This document shows positions 6,894 to 15,596 of a DNA stretch of 40,175 bases, piece after piece. The DNA comes from Bacillota bacterium. GTDB lineage: Bacteria > Bacillota > Clostridia > Acetivibrionales > Acetivibrionaceae. The stretch lies in the NCBI GenBank assembly GCA_023421115.1, contig JAEZUI010000163.1, positions 1 to 40,175 on the forward strand, read 5' to 3'. The position numbers were made by a program, and so were the translations under genes. Each line of letters opens with the position of its first letter. The first letter of the stretch is position 1. Below the pieces are notes generated by a model, which was not told where the DNA came from, did no database searches, and saw only the letters and a program-made list of their open reading frames with translations.

Positions 6894-9800
6894 TTAATAA
6901 TCCGAAGAAGTTTTATTGAAGTGTTTTATAACTAGCATTACATCTTCTAGATTTATAGCAGAATCTTTATTTAAATCAAGAGTTTCTTTATAGCGCTCAT
7001 CTCCTGACACACTATTGAAGGCCTTACAAATTTCCATTACATCTTCTAGGTTTATAGCGCCATCTTGTATGCCGTTTATTTCTATATCCCCAAGCCATAA
7101 TATAATAGGACTAGATAACTTTTTATTTTCATCAACCGAAAGGTTTTCAATTTGCCGAGTAAGGTAATTAGCTTTGCTGATACTGAGTGCATATGTTCCA
7201 ACAGGTACGTTTTTGATTTCAAAATATCCATTGTTATCAGTTAATGTTGAAAGATTCGTTCCTGATAAATCAACTTTGAACCCTTCATTGAATGAGTAAT
7301 TTGGTACACTAGAACCTCCAAGATCTGAATATACATAGCCGGAAACAGTTTGTCCTGTAATTTCTTTATTAGAGATTATTACGCCACCATTTGTTAACAT
7401 TACTTTTGCGAAATAGTCTGAAGAATTCAAAATTTCGGGAGTCTCCCCAAATTTTAATGGTGAGAAACCATCGCTAGCCTTAACTTTAAAGGTGATATAG
7501 GCTAGGTCTCCCTCTGTTGTTAAGGAGTTGGGATACATATCAAAAAACAGTTTGATTTTACTACTATCAAATTGATTTAGGGATATATTATATGTTGCCG
7601 AATCAGATATTATACTTCCAATTTCAGAACTAACATATTCCAATATATCAGGATCATAATCTATTACAAAATTAAAGGCATCAATACCTAATTTAGGGAT
7701 ACTATCAAACTTTATGGGAACAACTACAGTTGAATCTGGCAAGGCTGATACAGTACCTATTGACGCTTCTATCACCGGTGCAGAAAATAATTCTGCACCA
7801 ACAGGATTTCCATATTTATCTTTGAAAGTTACATCCTTTATTTGAAAGGAAATATCCTTCGTAGAAGGAGGCAATATATTAAAGTAAAGACATGCAAATA
7901 TTCCTTCATAAGCAATTAGATCCTTTGCTTCAGAAGCCTCATAAAGAATTTTAAAGCATTTCTCAGAAACTTTTTCTATGGTTATGTCTTTAGTTGATCT
8001 TAGTTCTGGTGCATTAGGAATATCTAGTGATAATCTTATGGCATCAACATATTCAATTTTAGTTGGGTCATATTCAATGGTCATACTAACTGAACTTATT
8101 CCATTTGGTGGGATATTGCTAAATTCTATTGGAAACGCATTCGGGAAACCGTATCTTTGACTAAAAGATCCATAATGAACACTGATTTTTTCGAATTCTA
8201 ATGGGGACTCCCAAATGCTGACTTTTCCCGGAACTAATTTTGTATTTACAATATCATGAGCTCTATCGCCGAAGATTGAATTACTTGCATAAATAGCTGA
8301 TTCGCCGGAGTCTCCTAATACTTTAAAAGTAAGGTTTGCGACTAAACCATCAGAGTCTATTGAAGAATTAGTAAAATAGTTAAGATATAATAAGGATAAA
8401 TTCCCAGGGGTCTTTTCATTTATAGCTAAGCCTATACTAGCTTCTGGAACAACATTTCCTGCTTCATAAGATATATATTCTAACTGGCTTGCATCATAAT
8501 TAATTGTCATACTAACTGTAGAGATCCCGGTATCAGGTATATATGAAAAACTCAGCGGGATAGTAATAAAGTAGCCGGCATAACCTTTAGTAGAACCTAT
8601 TTCCACCTGAAAATCCGGTTTGGGTTCGATTCCTAATATATTCAGCCTACCTTCAAAGGTTCTAAAAGGCACATGTATTAAGTTTTTATCTCCTACTGCT
8701 GGCTGAGAAAAAGTAATTTTTGCAAATTTGTCATATGTACATAATACTTTAAAGGTAATGTTTGCAAATACTCCATCTCTATTAATGTAAGAAGAATCTA
8801 TAAAATTTCTTGTATAAAGCAATTTTATAGTTCCTTTAGATGGGTTATTACTATAAAAGTCGAGTTCAGTTGTTGGAACAATTTCACCAGCTTCTATAGA
8901 GACACATTCAAGCAGTGAAGGATCATAATTGATGGTCATATCGGTAGCACCTATACCGTTATCAGGAACATTTGTAAATTTGATAGGTATAGTCACTAGA
9001 TCACCTGTATTTACATCTTTTGAACCTGCGGTAATTAGAAAAGGTGAATATGTAGGAGGTGAATCAGAACCAATAATATTAACTATACCTGAGTTTGCTG
9101 TGGTATTTATTGGTGTCGCAAAATTATTGCTACTTGAGTCATAGGAGAAAAAAGCTTCTTTTATTTGGATTGGAGTTGATTCGGAAGTGGAGCTTAAAAT
9201 TCTGAAGGCAATGCTTGCAATTTCTTCATATTCCCTTATCTTTTTGTCACTTTCAATATTAGTTAAAGCTTTAATTATTTTAATTTTATCTTCAGAGAAT
9301 TTGTATAATACCATATCTGAAATAAGACCGCTAGACTCTAAGGGTAGATACTCTAGTTTGGTTTTATCATAAGAAACAAAAAAATCGAAACTATCTATTT
9401 CATGGGACGAACCATTTATTAAATAAATTGGTACTTTTACAACATTACCAGTTCTACCTTCAACCGAATATGTGTTAATAAAGAGATCGTCAAAAGGAGT
9501 AGTGGGAGTTACTAATGAATGGGAAATATCAATTACACTTGGAACGATTATTGGATTTACAGGGTTAAGATCAAGGTTGCCAAAGCTCGAATGTATAATA
9601 TGAATAGAAGTTGATTCACTATAAGTATTTAACACTTTAAAGGAGAGGTCGACAAACGTCCCGTCCAAACTTATATATTCGTCTGACATTGTATTGTCCA
9701 AAAAGAGTAATTTTAGCATACCATCGTGCACTTTATTTATTCCAAAGTTTGTGTCGGGATTTTTAACAATTACACCAGTATCACAAGCTATATATTCTAA

Positions 9801-10052
9801 CTTTGTAGGATCATAGGTAATAGTCAGGTTGCAAACAGCGATTCCTTTTGTGGGAATATTTGTGAAATCAATCGGTACCATTATGTTATCTCCGATATTT
9901 ACTTGTTTTGAGCCTATTTTGACTTCAAATCCGTTATCAGGAATTAGTGTTAATGCTTTAGACACAGCAGAGACGGTTCCCATATTGAATGCTGTTAATA
10001 AGATAGTAACAAGCATTACAATAGTTAAAACCTCGGTAATTAATTTTTTCAT
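6894..10052 (-). CDS. Scaffoldin: six cohesins, X module, type II dockerin
   Basis: A 1052-aa secreted cellulosomal scaffoldin. Signal peptide about 1-29 (cleavage near TVSA). Six tandem cohesin-like domains lie at about 41-177, 190-328, 337-474, 480-614, 618-760 and 763-893. Each shows the YDPxxLEY strand signature (for example MTINYDPSLLE) and a late DGxFAxITFKV strand. Then come an X module (about 897-985, VSGYVYSD...GYFEIKNVPVG) and a dockerin (about 987-1048; DLNKDSAINLEDVMLVIKHF is a good calcium loop and helix). The C-terminus TSSDY and the whole X-dockerin layout closely follow CipA of C. thermocellum, so it should bind a type II cohesin on an anchoring protein. No CBM3 and no SLH domain are seen. 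Start at ATG 10052 with GGGGAGGA 8 nt upstream; the frame stays open 34 codons further 5' but without a better start. Confidence 0.92.
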   Translation of the reverse strand: MKKLITEVLTIVMLVTILLTAFNMGTVSAVSKALTLIPDNGFEVKIGSKQVNIGDNIMVPIDFTNIPTKGIAVCNLTITYDPTKLEYIACDTGVIVKNPDTNFGINKVHDGMLKLLFLDNTMSDEYISLDGTFVDLSFKVLNTYSESTSIHIIHSSFGNLDLNPVNPIIVPSVIDISHSLVTPTTPFDDLFINTYSVEGRTGNVVKVPIYLINGSSHEIDSFDFFVSYDKTKLEYLPLESSGLISDMVLYKFSEDKIKIIKALTNIESDKKIREYEEIASIAFRILSSTSESTPIQIKEAFFSYDSSSNNFATPINTTANSGIVNIIGSDSPPTYSPFLITAGSKDVNTGDLVTIPIKFTNVPDNGIGATDMTINYDPSLLECVSIEAGEIVPTTELDFYSNNPSKGTIKLLYTRNFIDSSYINRDGVFANITFKVLCTYDKFAKITFSQPAVGDKNLIHVPFRTFEGRLNILGIEPKPDFQVEIGSTKGYAGYFITIPLSFSYIPDTGISTVSMTINYDASQLEYISYEAGNVVPEASIGLAINEKTPGNLSLLYLNYFTNSSIDSDGLVANLTFKVLGDSGESAIYASNSIFGDRAHDIVNTKLVPGKVSIWESPLEFEKISVHYGSFSQRYGFPNAFPIEFSNIPPNGISSVSMTIEYDPTKIEYVDAIRLSLDIPNAPELRSTKDITIEKVSEKCFKILYEASEAKDLIAYEGIFACLYFNILPPSTKDISFQIKDVTFKDKYGNPVGAELFSAPVIEASIGTVSALPDSTVVVPIKFDSIPKLGIDAFNFVIDYDPDILEYVSSEIGSIISDSATYNISLNQFDSSKIKLFFDMYPNSLTTEGDLAYITFKVKASDGFSPLKFGETPEILNSSDYFAKVMLTNGGVIISNKEITGQTVSGYVYSDLGGSSVPNYSFNEGFKVDLSGTNLSTLTDNNGYFEIKNVPVGTYALSISKANYLTRQIENLSVDENKKLSSPIILWLGDIEINGIQDGAINLEDVMEICKAFNSVSGDERYKETLDLNKDSAINLEDVMLVIKHFNKTSSDY

Positions 10053-10614
10053 GTAATTCTTCCTCCCCAAAATTATTATTAATTTGATGAACATAATTAC
10101 TAAGGAATAACGAAAAGGTACCTTTATATTCTTGTATATTTGAAATATTACCAATTCAAGTTTTTCGTTATTCCAGAGTAGAAACTTATATTTTAATAGT
10201 TCCTAACTTAAACTAAGAAAGCATATTAAACAATATGCTTTAGTATAAATACTAAAACTTATCCTGATTATATGGAAAAATAAAGTTTAATAATGAATAT
10301 AGAAAATATCGAAGATGTATTGCATTTGATACTAAAAAAGAAATATGAAATTCTCCCTATAATTTATTGTAAACCTAAAAATTGGAATAGTCAATAATGG
10401 TTATTTTTACAAAAATAATTTGTATTTAAATTGCGAAAATTTACTTTATTATAACATAAATATGGAGTGTTTAAAATGTTGTGCAATCCAATATTTGCCT
10501 ATTGCTTTATAAAAACAAAAAGCATAATACATAATGTCCCTTCCATAGATTTTAGTATTAGTACAAAATCTATGGAAGGATAAATTAAAACATTTATAAA
10601 TAGTATTATATAGG
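10053..10614. other. Long AT-rich spacer upstream of the scaffoldin gene
   Basis: A 562-bp region carrying the scaffoldin promoter (not pinpointed) and, at its right end, the hairpin behind the branching enzyme gene. No convincing ORF is seen on either strand. The long leader is compatible with regulated expression, but I see no specific operator. Confidence 0.5.
10539..10579. terminator. Perfect 15-bp hairpin behind glgB
   Basis: CCTTCCATAGATTTT and AAAATCTATGGAAGG form a perfect stem with an 11-nt loop, 36 bp past the stop codon of the branching enzyme gene. There is no strong T-run on either side, so it may act as an mRNA 3' stabiliser as well as a terminator. Confidence 0.65.
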
Positions 10615-12636
10615 CTATATTTTCTTTAATACCATGGCCGTTCGACTTGGTGAATATATGGAGATTCCGGTAAAATCATTATTCATATTAAGCTTGTGGG
10701 TTTCATAAACCACATCATGAGAGATGCGACTGTGTCCGCCAAACTTTGGGTCATCTGTGTCAAGAATCACCTGAAAACGGGCATCTTGATGAATGGGAAG
10801 CTCAAAATCAGGATATGACTCTGTTGGATGGAAATTAAAAATAAATATAAAGTCTCTCTTCCTATAGGCAATTAATTTTCTATCCTGATCTATCCAAAGA
10901 CACTGAGGTACACCATCACCTACAAGACCCTCATTCGACATGAAATTTATCATTGCCTTATCAAATTGATTCAAATCGTAATATCTCAGATGCTCACTGT
11001 CAGCTAGAGCCCATTGTCTTCTGCAATGTTTAAAACTCCATTCGTTACCGTGTCTTGGGAAGTCAATCCACTCAGGATGTCCGAACTCATTGCCCATGAA
11101 GTTCAAGTATCCTTCTGCTCCGAGGGAAATGGTAATGAACCGGGCCATCTTATGCAGAGCAATTGCACGTTCGATTTCTAAGTTCTGGCTTTCCTTATTC
11201 ATGTGCCAGTACATTTCTTTGTCTGCCATCCTGAAAATAAAGGTTTTATCTCCAACTAAGGCTTGGTCGTGGGATTCTACATAGGCTATGCGTTTTTCCA
11301 TGTAACGGCTTGTGGATAGTTCATGAAACAGAGCCTGCATATCCCAATCGTAATCATTGAGCTTTAATGTATTGACCCAAAAATCGGGCATCCCCATAGC
11401 TAATCTGTAATCAAAGCCGATTCCTCCGTATTCTATTGGAAGACACATTCCCGGCATTCCGCTCATGTCCTCAGCAATACAAATGGAGTTTGGTTTTATT
11501 TCTTTTATAAGTTCACTTGCAAATTGGAGATAAGTTACCGCTTCAACATTTGTATTCATACTGAAGTACCTGTTATAATTGTCAAATGCCGTTCCTAAAC
11601 CATGGTCATGGTAAATCATAGAGGTTATTCCGTCAAAGCGGAAGCCGTCAAAATGGTATTCCTCAATCCAGAATTTGATGTTGGATAACAAAAAGTGTAT
11701 TACTTCATATTTCCCGTAGTTAAAAAGTTTTGAGTCCCAGACATGATGTGTGCCTTGGCCTCCAGTATGAAAGAATTGATAATCTGTACCGTCAAATTCA
11801 TTTATACCCTCTGCAAGATTCTTAGCAGCATGGGAGTGCACAATATCCATAAGGACAGCAATTCCCATTTCATGAGCCTTATTTATAAGGGATTTGAGTT
11901 CCTCAGGAGTTCCGAACCATGAAGAGGCAGCAAAAAAGTTGGTAACATGATACCCAAAAGAGGCATAATAGGGATGTTCCATTATAGCCATAATTTGAAT
12001 GGTATTATAGCCTAATTCTTTTATTCTAGGCAGCATATTGTCTTCAAATTCTTTATAGGTGCCCATATCACACTTTTCCTGAGCCATTCCTATGTGAGTT
12101 TCATAAATTATCGGGGCTTTTGAGGTATCAACCTGGTATTCGGAATCTGTCCAATTGAAAGAGTTTTCAGGTTCCCATATTTGTCCGCTGAAATTATGGT
12201 TTTCAGGATCTTGTATAACTCTTCTTATATAAAGCGGTATGCGATCATTTGCTTGCCCTTGACTTTTTATATGTACCTTGACAAGGGATTTATGAGGTAG
12301 AGCATTTTTTCCTGGAAGAAATATTTCCCAAACACCATTGTCTTTTCTTGTAAGAGGATGAGATTCACGGTTCCAGCCGTTAAAATCTCCTATTAGGAAT
12401 AAAGCCTCTGCTGCAGGTGCCCATTCACGATAATACCAACCGTCTTCAGTTTGATGAAAACCGAAAAAAAGATGACCGTTTGCAAAATCCTTAAAACTTT
12501 GACTATCCCCAAGTAGTGCTTTTTTTACACCATAATAACGTTTCATTCTTTCTTCTAAGTCGTGCCTGTGAGGCTCCAACCAAGGATCAATTTCCAGAAT
12601 TTTAAGTTTGGTTTCGGAGTTTAAAGCGTTTGTCAT
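10615..12636 (-). CDS. glgB: 1,4-alpha-glucan branching enzyme, GH13_8 type
   Basis: A 673-aa amylase-superfamily enzyme that creates alpha-1,6 branches in glycogen. An N-terminal CBM48-like module (about 55-160, YYREWAPAAEALFLIGDFNGW) precedes the GH13 barrel. Visible catalytic residues: the nucleophile in DGFRFDG (Asp335), the acid/base in CIAEDMSG (Glu389) and the stabiliser in ESHDQ (Asp457); VLMDIVHSHA is the first conserved region. The motifs YASFGYHVTNFFA and YETHIGMAQE are typical of the eukaryote-like subfamily GH13_8, not the usual bacterial GlgB (GH13_9). AGGAGA lies about 8 nt before the ATG. It stands alone, with no glgC, glgA or glgP beside it. Confidence 0.9.
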   Translation of the reverse strand: MTNALNSETKLKILEIDPWLEPHRHDLEERMKRYYGVKKALLGDSQSFKDFANGHLFFGFHQTEDGWYYREWAPAAEALFLIGDFNGWNRESHPLTRKDNGVWEIFLPGKNALPHKSLVKVHIKSQGQANDRIPLYIRRVIQDPENHNFSGQIWEPENSFNWTDSEYQVDTSKAPIIYETHIGMAQEKCDMGTYKEFEDNMLPRIKELGYNTIQIMAIMEHPYYASFGYHVTNFFAASSWFGTPEELKSLINKAHEMGIAVLMDIVHSHAAKNLAEGINEFDGTDYQFFHTGGQGTHHVWDSKLFNYGKYEVIHFLLSNIKFWIEEYHFDGFRFDGITSMIYHDHGLGTAFDNYNRYFSMNTNVEAVTYLQFASELIKEIKPNSICIAEDMSGMPGMCLPIEYGGIGFDYRLAMGMPDFWVNTLKLNDYDWDMQALFHELSTSRYMEKRIAYVESHDQALVGDKTFIFRMADKEMYWHMNKESQNLEIERAIALHKMARFITISLGAEGYLNFMGNEFGHPEWIDFPRHGNEWSFKHCRRQWALADSEHLRYYDLNQFDKAMINFMSNEGLVGDGVPQCLWIDQDRKLIAYRKRDFIFIFNFHPTESYPDFELPIHQDARFQVILDTDDPKFGGHSRISHDVVYETHKLNMNNDFTGISIYSPSRTAMVLKKI

Positions 12637-12691
12637 AAGTATCTTCTCCTAATATTCGGTATTTTATCTTGCAGACTTATTGCAATAAAGA

Positions 12692-12780
12692 CCTTTCTAA
12701 AAATAACTTATTCATTTCATACTTGCAATGTCCGTCAAATCAAACTTTTATAAATGACGATTGCAAAGTTTAGAATAACC
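12692..12780. repeat. Intergenic inverted-repeat element, diverged copy
   Basis: A diverged relative of the elements at 29450-29548 and 34012-34109: CTTTCTAAAAATAAC at the left, GTCAAATCAAACTTTTATAAATG, then ACGATTGCAAAGTTT at the right. The ACGATTGCAAAGTTT block is nearly the same as in the 34 kb copy. It lies between glgB and the SDR gene. The rest of this 317-bp spacer holds only a weak ATAAGGAA/TTCCTTAT hairpin (12813-12849) and no gene. Confidence 0.6.
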
Positions 12781-12953
12781 TACTTCAATACAGCAGTTAA
12801 ATTTATGAAAGAATAAGGAACAACGCTACTGTTTTACTACATTCCTTATCATTGACAATGGGTAATATTTTATGTTCCTATTGATTAATATATGCCAGTT
12901 TTTTCAATATGTCAAGGTAGTGAAGTCATAGAATAATAACTGCTATTTTTATT

Positions 12954-13667
12954 TTAGATGTCATTAATGCTTAAAGTCCAGCCACAATCATTGTGATAAA
13001 CCATTTGCCGGGTCATACCGCCGTCAATGGTGATATTTTCTCCTGTAATGAACCCGGCTTTATCACTGCAAAGGTAGAGTACCATATTGGCAATGTCGAG
13101 AGGATTTCCTACTCTTCCTGCAGGATGCTGAAGTATATCTGAACCATAAAATTCAGAGTTTGTGGTGTCAATCCATCCCGGACTTATGGAATTAACTCTG
13201 ACTTTTCCCGACAGACTGACTGCGAGTGCGTGGGTTAAAGCAGAAATCCCACCTTTTGCAGATGTATAACTCTCAGTATTTGCTTGACTCATTCTATCTC
13301 TGCTTGATGAAATATTTACAATTGCAGCACCTTTGTTAAAGTTGTTCAAAAATAGTTTTGTCAGCATAAATGGAGCTGATACACCAACACGAAGGACATA
13401 GTTGAAATCTTCATAGGAGCAGCTCTCAATTCCTCCCATTGAGAGACAGGCGTTGTTGATAAGATAGTCTACATTGCCGTATTGGTTTATAACCTTGTTT
13501 GCAAATGCTTTGAGCGCTTCATCACTGGCAATGTCACCTGTGTAATAATCATTAGGCTGTTTGTCAATAACGCATACGTGTGCTCCTTCCTTTTGAAATT
13601 CTTCACATATAATCTTACCAATTCCACCGGCACCACCGGTTATAACTGCTACTTTGTTATTAAACAT
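12954..13667 (-). CDS. Short-chain dehydrogenase/reductase
   Basis: A 237-aa classical SDR oxidoreductase using NAD(P)H. The cofactor motif TGGAGGIG is at residues 10-17, the structural motif NNA at 71-73, the catalytic Ser near 120 (VNISSS), and YTSAK gives the catalytic Tyr134 and Lys138. SPGWIDT and the C-terminal GFITGENITIDGGM are typical. An acidic IDKQ at the end of beta-2 suggests NAD preference (inference). The substrate cannot be told. AAGGAGG lies 6-7 nt before the ATG. It is monocistronic, with hairpins on the 5' side. Confidence 0.9.
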   Translation of the reverse strand: MFNNKVAVITGGAGGIGKIICEEFQKEGAHVCVIDKQPNDYYTGDIASDEALKAFANKVINQYGNVDYLINNACLSMGGIESCSYEDFNYVLRVGVSAPFMLTKLFLNNFNKGAAIVNISSSRDRMSQANTESYTSAKGGISALTHALAVSLSGKVRVNSISPGWIDTTNSEFYGSDILQHPAGRVGNPLDIANMVLYLCSDKAGFITGENITIDGGMTRQMVYHNDCGWTLSINDI

Positions 13668-13856
13668 GTTTACCTCCTTTTAAATTTCTATGATATAAAG
13701 CTATTATCTATTGGAATGTTAATGGTTTTCACGAAACATGTAGTAACAAAATCAATGGGTCATAAAATATAAGTTCTGACTCCTAAAATTATAGTATATT
13801 TTGTTAAAGTTTCCTACTATTTAAATGGTGAAAATGATTTTGCAATGATAATTTAA

Positions 13857-13902
13857 TTTTACTATGCAAAAAATGTTGATTTGCATTTTTTGCATAGTAA
13901 AA
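13857..13902. terminator. 19-bp perfect AT-rich hairpin
   Basis: TTTTACTATGCAAAAAATG and CATTTTTTGCATAGTAAAA form a perfect 19-bp stem with an 8-nt loop. It lies between the small protein gene (stop at 13976) and the SDR start, so it most likely ends the small gene's transcript. A second, shorter palindrome (GGAAGCTT/AAGCTTCC, 13919-13936) stands closer to that gene. The perfect symmetry could also make it a protein-binding site. Confidence 0.65.
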
Positions 13903-13975
13903 TAATGTTTTTGTGTTTGGAAGCTTAAAAGCTTCCATGATGGGCGTTTTAATCTAAATGTTATTTTTATATTCT

Positions 13976-14206
13976 TTAGTCAGTCAAATTCGAATTTTGC
14001 CATGATCCATCATTTTCTGTTGTACATATCGTTTGTGATCCGTCATTATTTATTATCTTTGAGCCAATAGCATGTCTTTTATGTGCGTAAACGCAGAACT
14101 GATCTCTTGAAGCATTACCTACAGGAGCATTAGAAATAGCTTTAATATCATTTGGGGCTGTTATAACATTAACATTAAGTTTGTCTTGATGTTTATTATT
14201 TCTCAT
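13976..14206 (-). CDS. Small Cys/Trp protein, unknown
   Basis: A 76-aa soluble protein. The N-terminal half is polar and probably flexible (about 1-35). The C-terminal half has a compact pattern: FCVYAHKRHAIGS, then NDGSQTIC, then DGSWQN. Two cysteines about 28 residues apart and a late Trp recall the small DUF1496-like domain, but I am not sure. The ATG at 14206 is preferred over one at 14224 because AAAGGA sits 8 nt before it. Two hairpins follow the stop codon, so it is probably a single-gene transcript. Confidence 0.65.
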   Translation of the reverse strand: MRNNKHQDKLNVNVITAPNDIKAISNAPVGNASRDQFCVYAHKRHAIGSKIINNDGSQTICTTENDGSWQNSNLTD

Positions 14207-14477
14207 ATCTATCAATCCTTTCATACTTAAGATTATGGAAATCGAAAAATAAAACTTTACAGTTTGTTAAAACTAAAAAGTCTATATTAAATATGTGTAA
14301 TTATTAATTAAAAGATTCAGTTTTACATAAGTCAATTAAAGAAGTAATAACCATTAAGTAACTAAAGTTACTACATTTATGCATGTTTGTAAGAATAAAA
14401 GTTGTAAAAAAGCTATTTAAGGGTATTAATATTATAGAAAATCGTTGTAAAGTAAACTGTTACGAGGAGTGATAATT

Positions 14478-15482
14478 ATGAATAGCAGTGCTAAGGAATA
14501 TAAATTTGCTACTTTTGCTGGCGGATGTTTTTGGTGTATGATTCCTCCTTTTAAGGAACTTGAAGGTGTAATTGAAGTAATTGCCGGTTATACCGGAGGA
14601 AACATGGAAAATCCTTCATACCAGCAAGTATGTTCGGGAAATACAGGGCACTATGAGGCTGTAAAGATTAAGTATGATGCTGAAATAATTGAATATAATA
14701 AGCTTCTGGATATTTTTTGGAGTCAGATTGATCCAACAGATCCAAAAGGGCAATTTTTTGATAAAGGTTCCCAGTATTTTACCGCCATATTTTATCATGA
14801 TGAACAACAGCGAATACTTGCCGAGGCTTCCAAAAGAGAGTTGGAAAACGAAGGTATATTTGACAAACCTGTTGTAACTAAAATAATAGAGGCATCAGAA
14901 TTTTACCCCGCAGAGGAATATCACCAGGATTACCATTTGAAAAATCCGGAACATTATAAAAGTTACAAAATCGGGTCAGGACGTGAGGGATTTATTCAGC
15001 ATGTGTGTGCAATTAGAGATACAGTCAAAAAGAAATACACAAAACCGGATAACGATACTTTGAAGAATAAGTTATCTTCATTGCAGTATCAGGTGACCCA
15101 GGAGAATGCCACAGAGAGACCTTTTGATAACGAATATTGGGACAACAAAAGGGAGGGGATTTACGTAGATGTTGTATCCGGAGAACCTCTATTCAGCTCC
15201 CTTGATAAGTTTGATTCGGGATGTGGTTGGCCAAGCTTTGATAAAGCTCTTGCTAAGGAAAATATAAAAGAAAATATTGATAAAAGCCATTCGATGATAC
15301 GCACCGAAGTACGAAGCAAATATGCAGATTCTCACCTCGGACATGTATTTGGTGATGGTCCTACACCAACAGGTGTAAGGTATTGCATAAATTCAGCGGC
15401 AATACGTTTTATACCTGTAGAAGACTTAGAGAGTGAAGGATATGGAGAATACCGTAAGCTTTTTAATAAGGTGATTTCATAA
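14478..15482 (+). CDS. msrAB: Fused methionine sulfoxide reductase MsrA-MsrB
   Basis: A 334-aa bifunctional repair enzyme. The N-terminal MsrA domain (about 5-165; GCFWC with Cys17 as the expected catalytic residue) reduces the S-form of methionine sulfoxide. The C-terminal MsrB domain (about 190-325; SGCGWPSF, SHLGHVFGDGP, RYCINSAA with the catalytic Cys) reduces the R-form. The paired CxxC zinc sites of many MsrBs are missing (SGEPLFSS in place of CxxC), as in several bacterial fusions. No signal peptide, so cytoplasmic. Start ATG 14478 with GAGGAG 8 nt upstream. The roughly 250-bp upstream spacer must hold its promoter; I saw no clear box. Confidence 0.95.
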   Translation: MNSSAKEYKFATFAGGCFWCMIPPFKELEGVIEVIAGYTGGNMENPSYQQVCSGNTGHYEAVKIKYDAEIIEYNKLLDIFWSQIDPTDPKGQFFDKGSQYFTAIFYHDEQQRILAEASKRELENEGIFDKPVVTKIIEASEFYPAEEYHQDYHLKNPEHYKSYKIGSGREGFIQHVCAIRDTVKKKYTKPDNDTLKNKLSSLQYQVTQENATERPFDNEYWDNKREGIYVDVVSGEPLFSSLDKFDSGCGWPSFDKALAKENIKENIDKSHSMIRTEVRSKYADSHLGHVFGDGPTPTGVRYCINSAAIRFIPVEDLESEGYGEYRKLFNKVIS

Positions 15483-15596
15483 AAAGATTTAATAAGTAGT
15501 GATTTTTAAAACCAAAAACATTATAATGGTATCAAGTTAAAATTATATATTATATACATGAATTATTTTAAGGGGCAAAGAAAGGATGTTAGAAGA

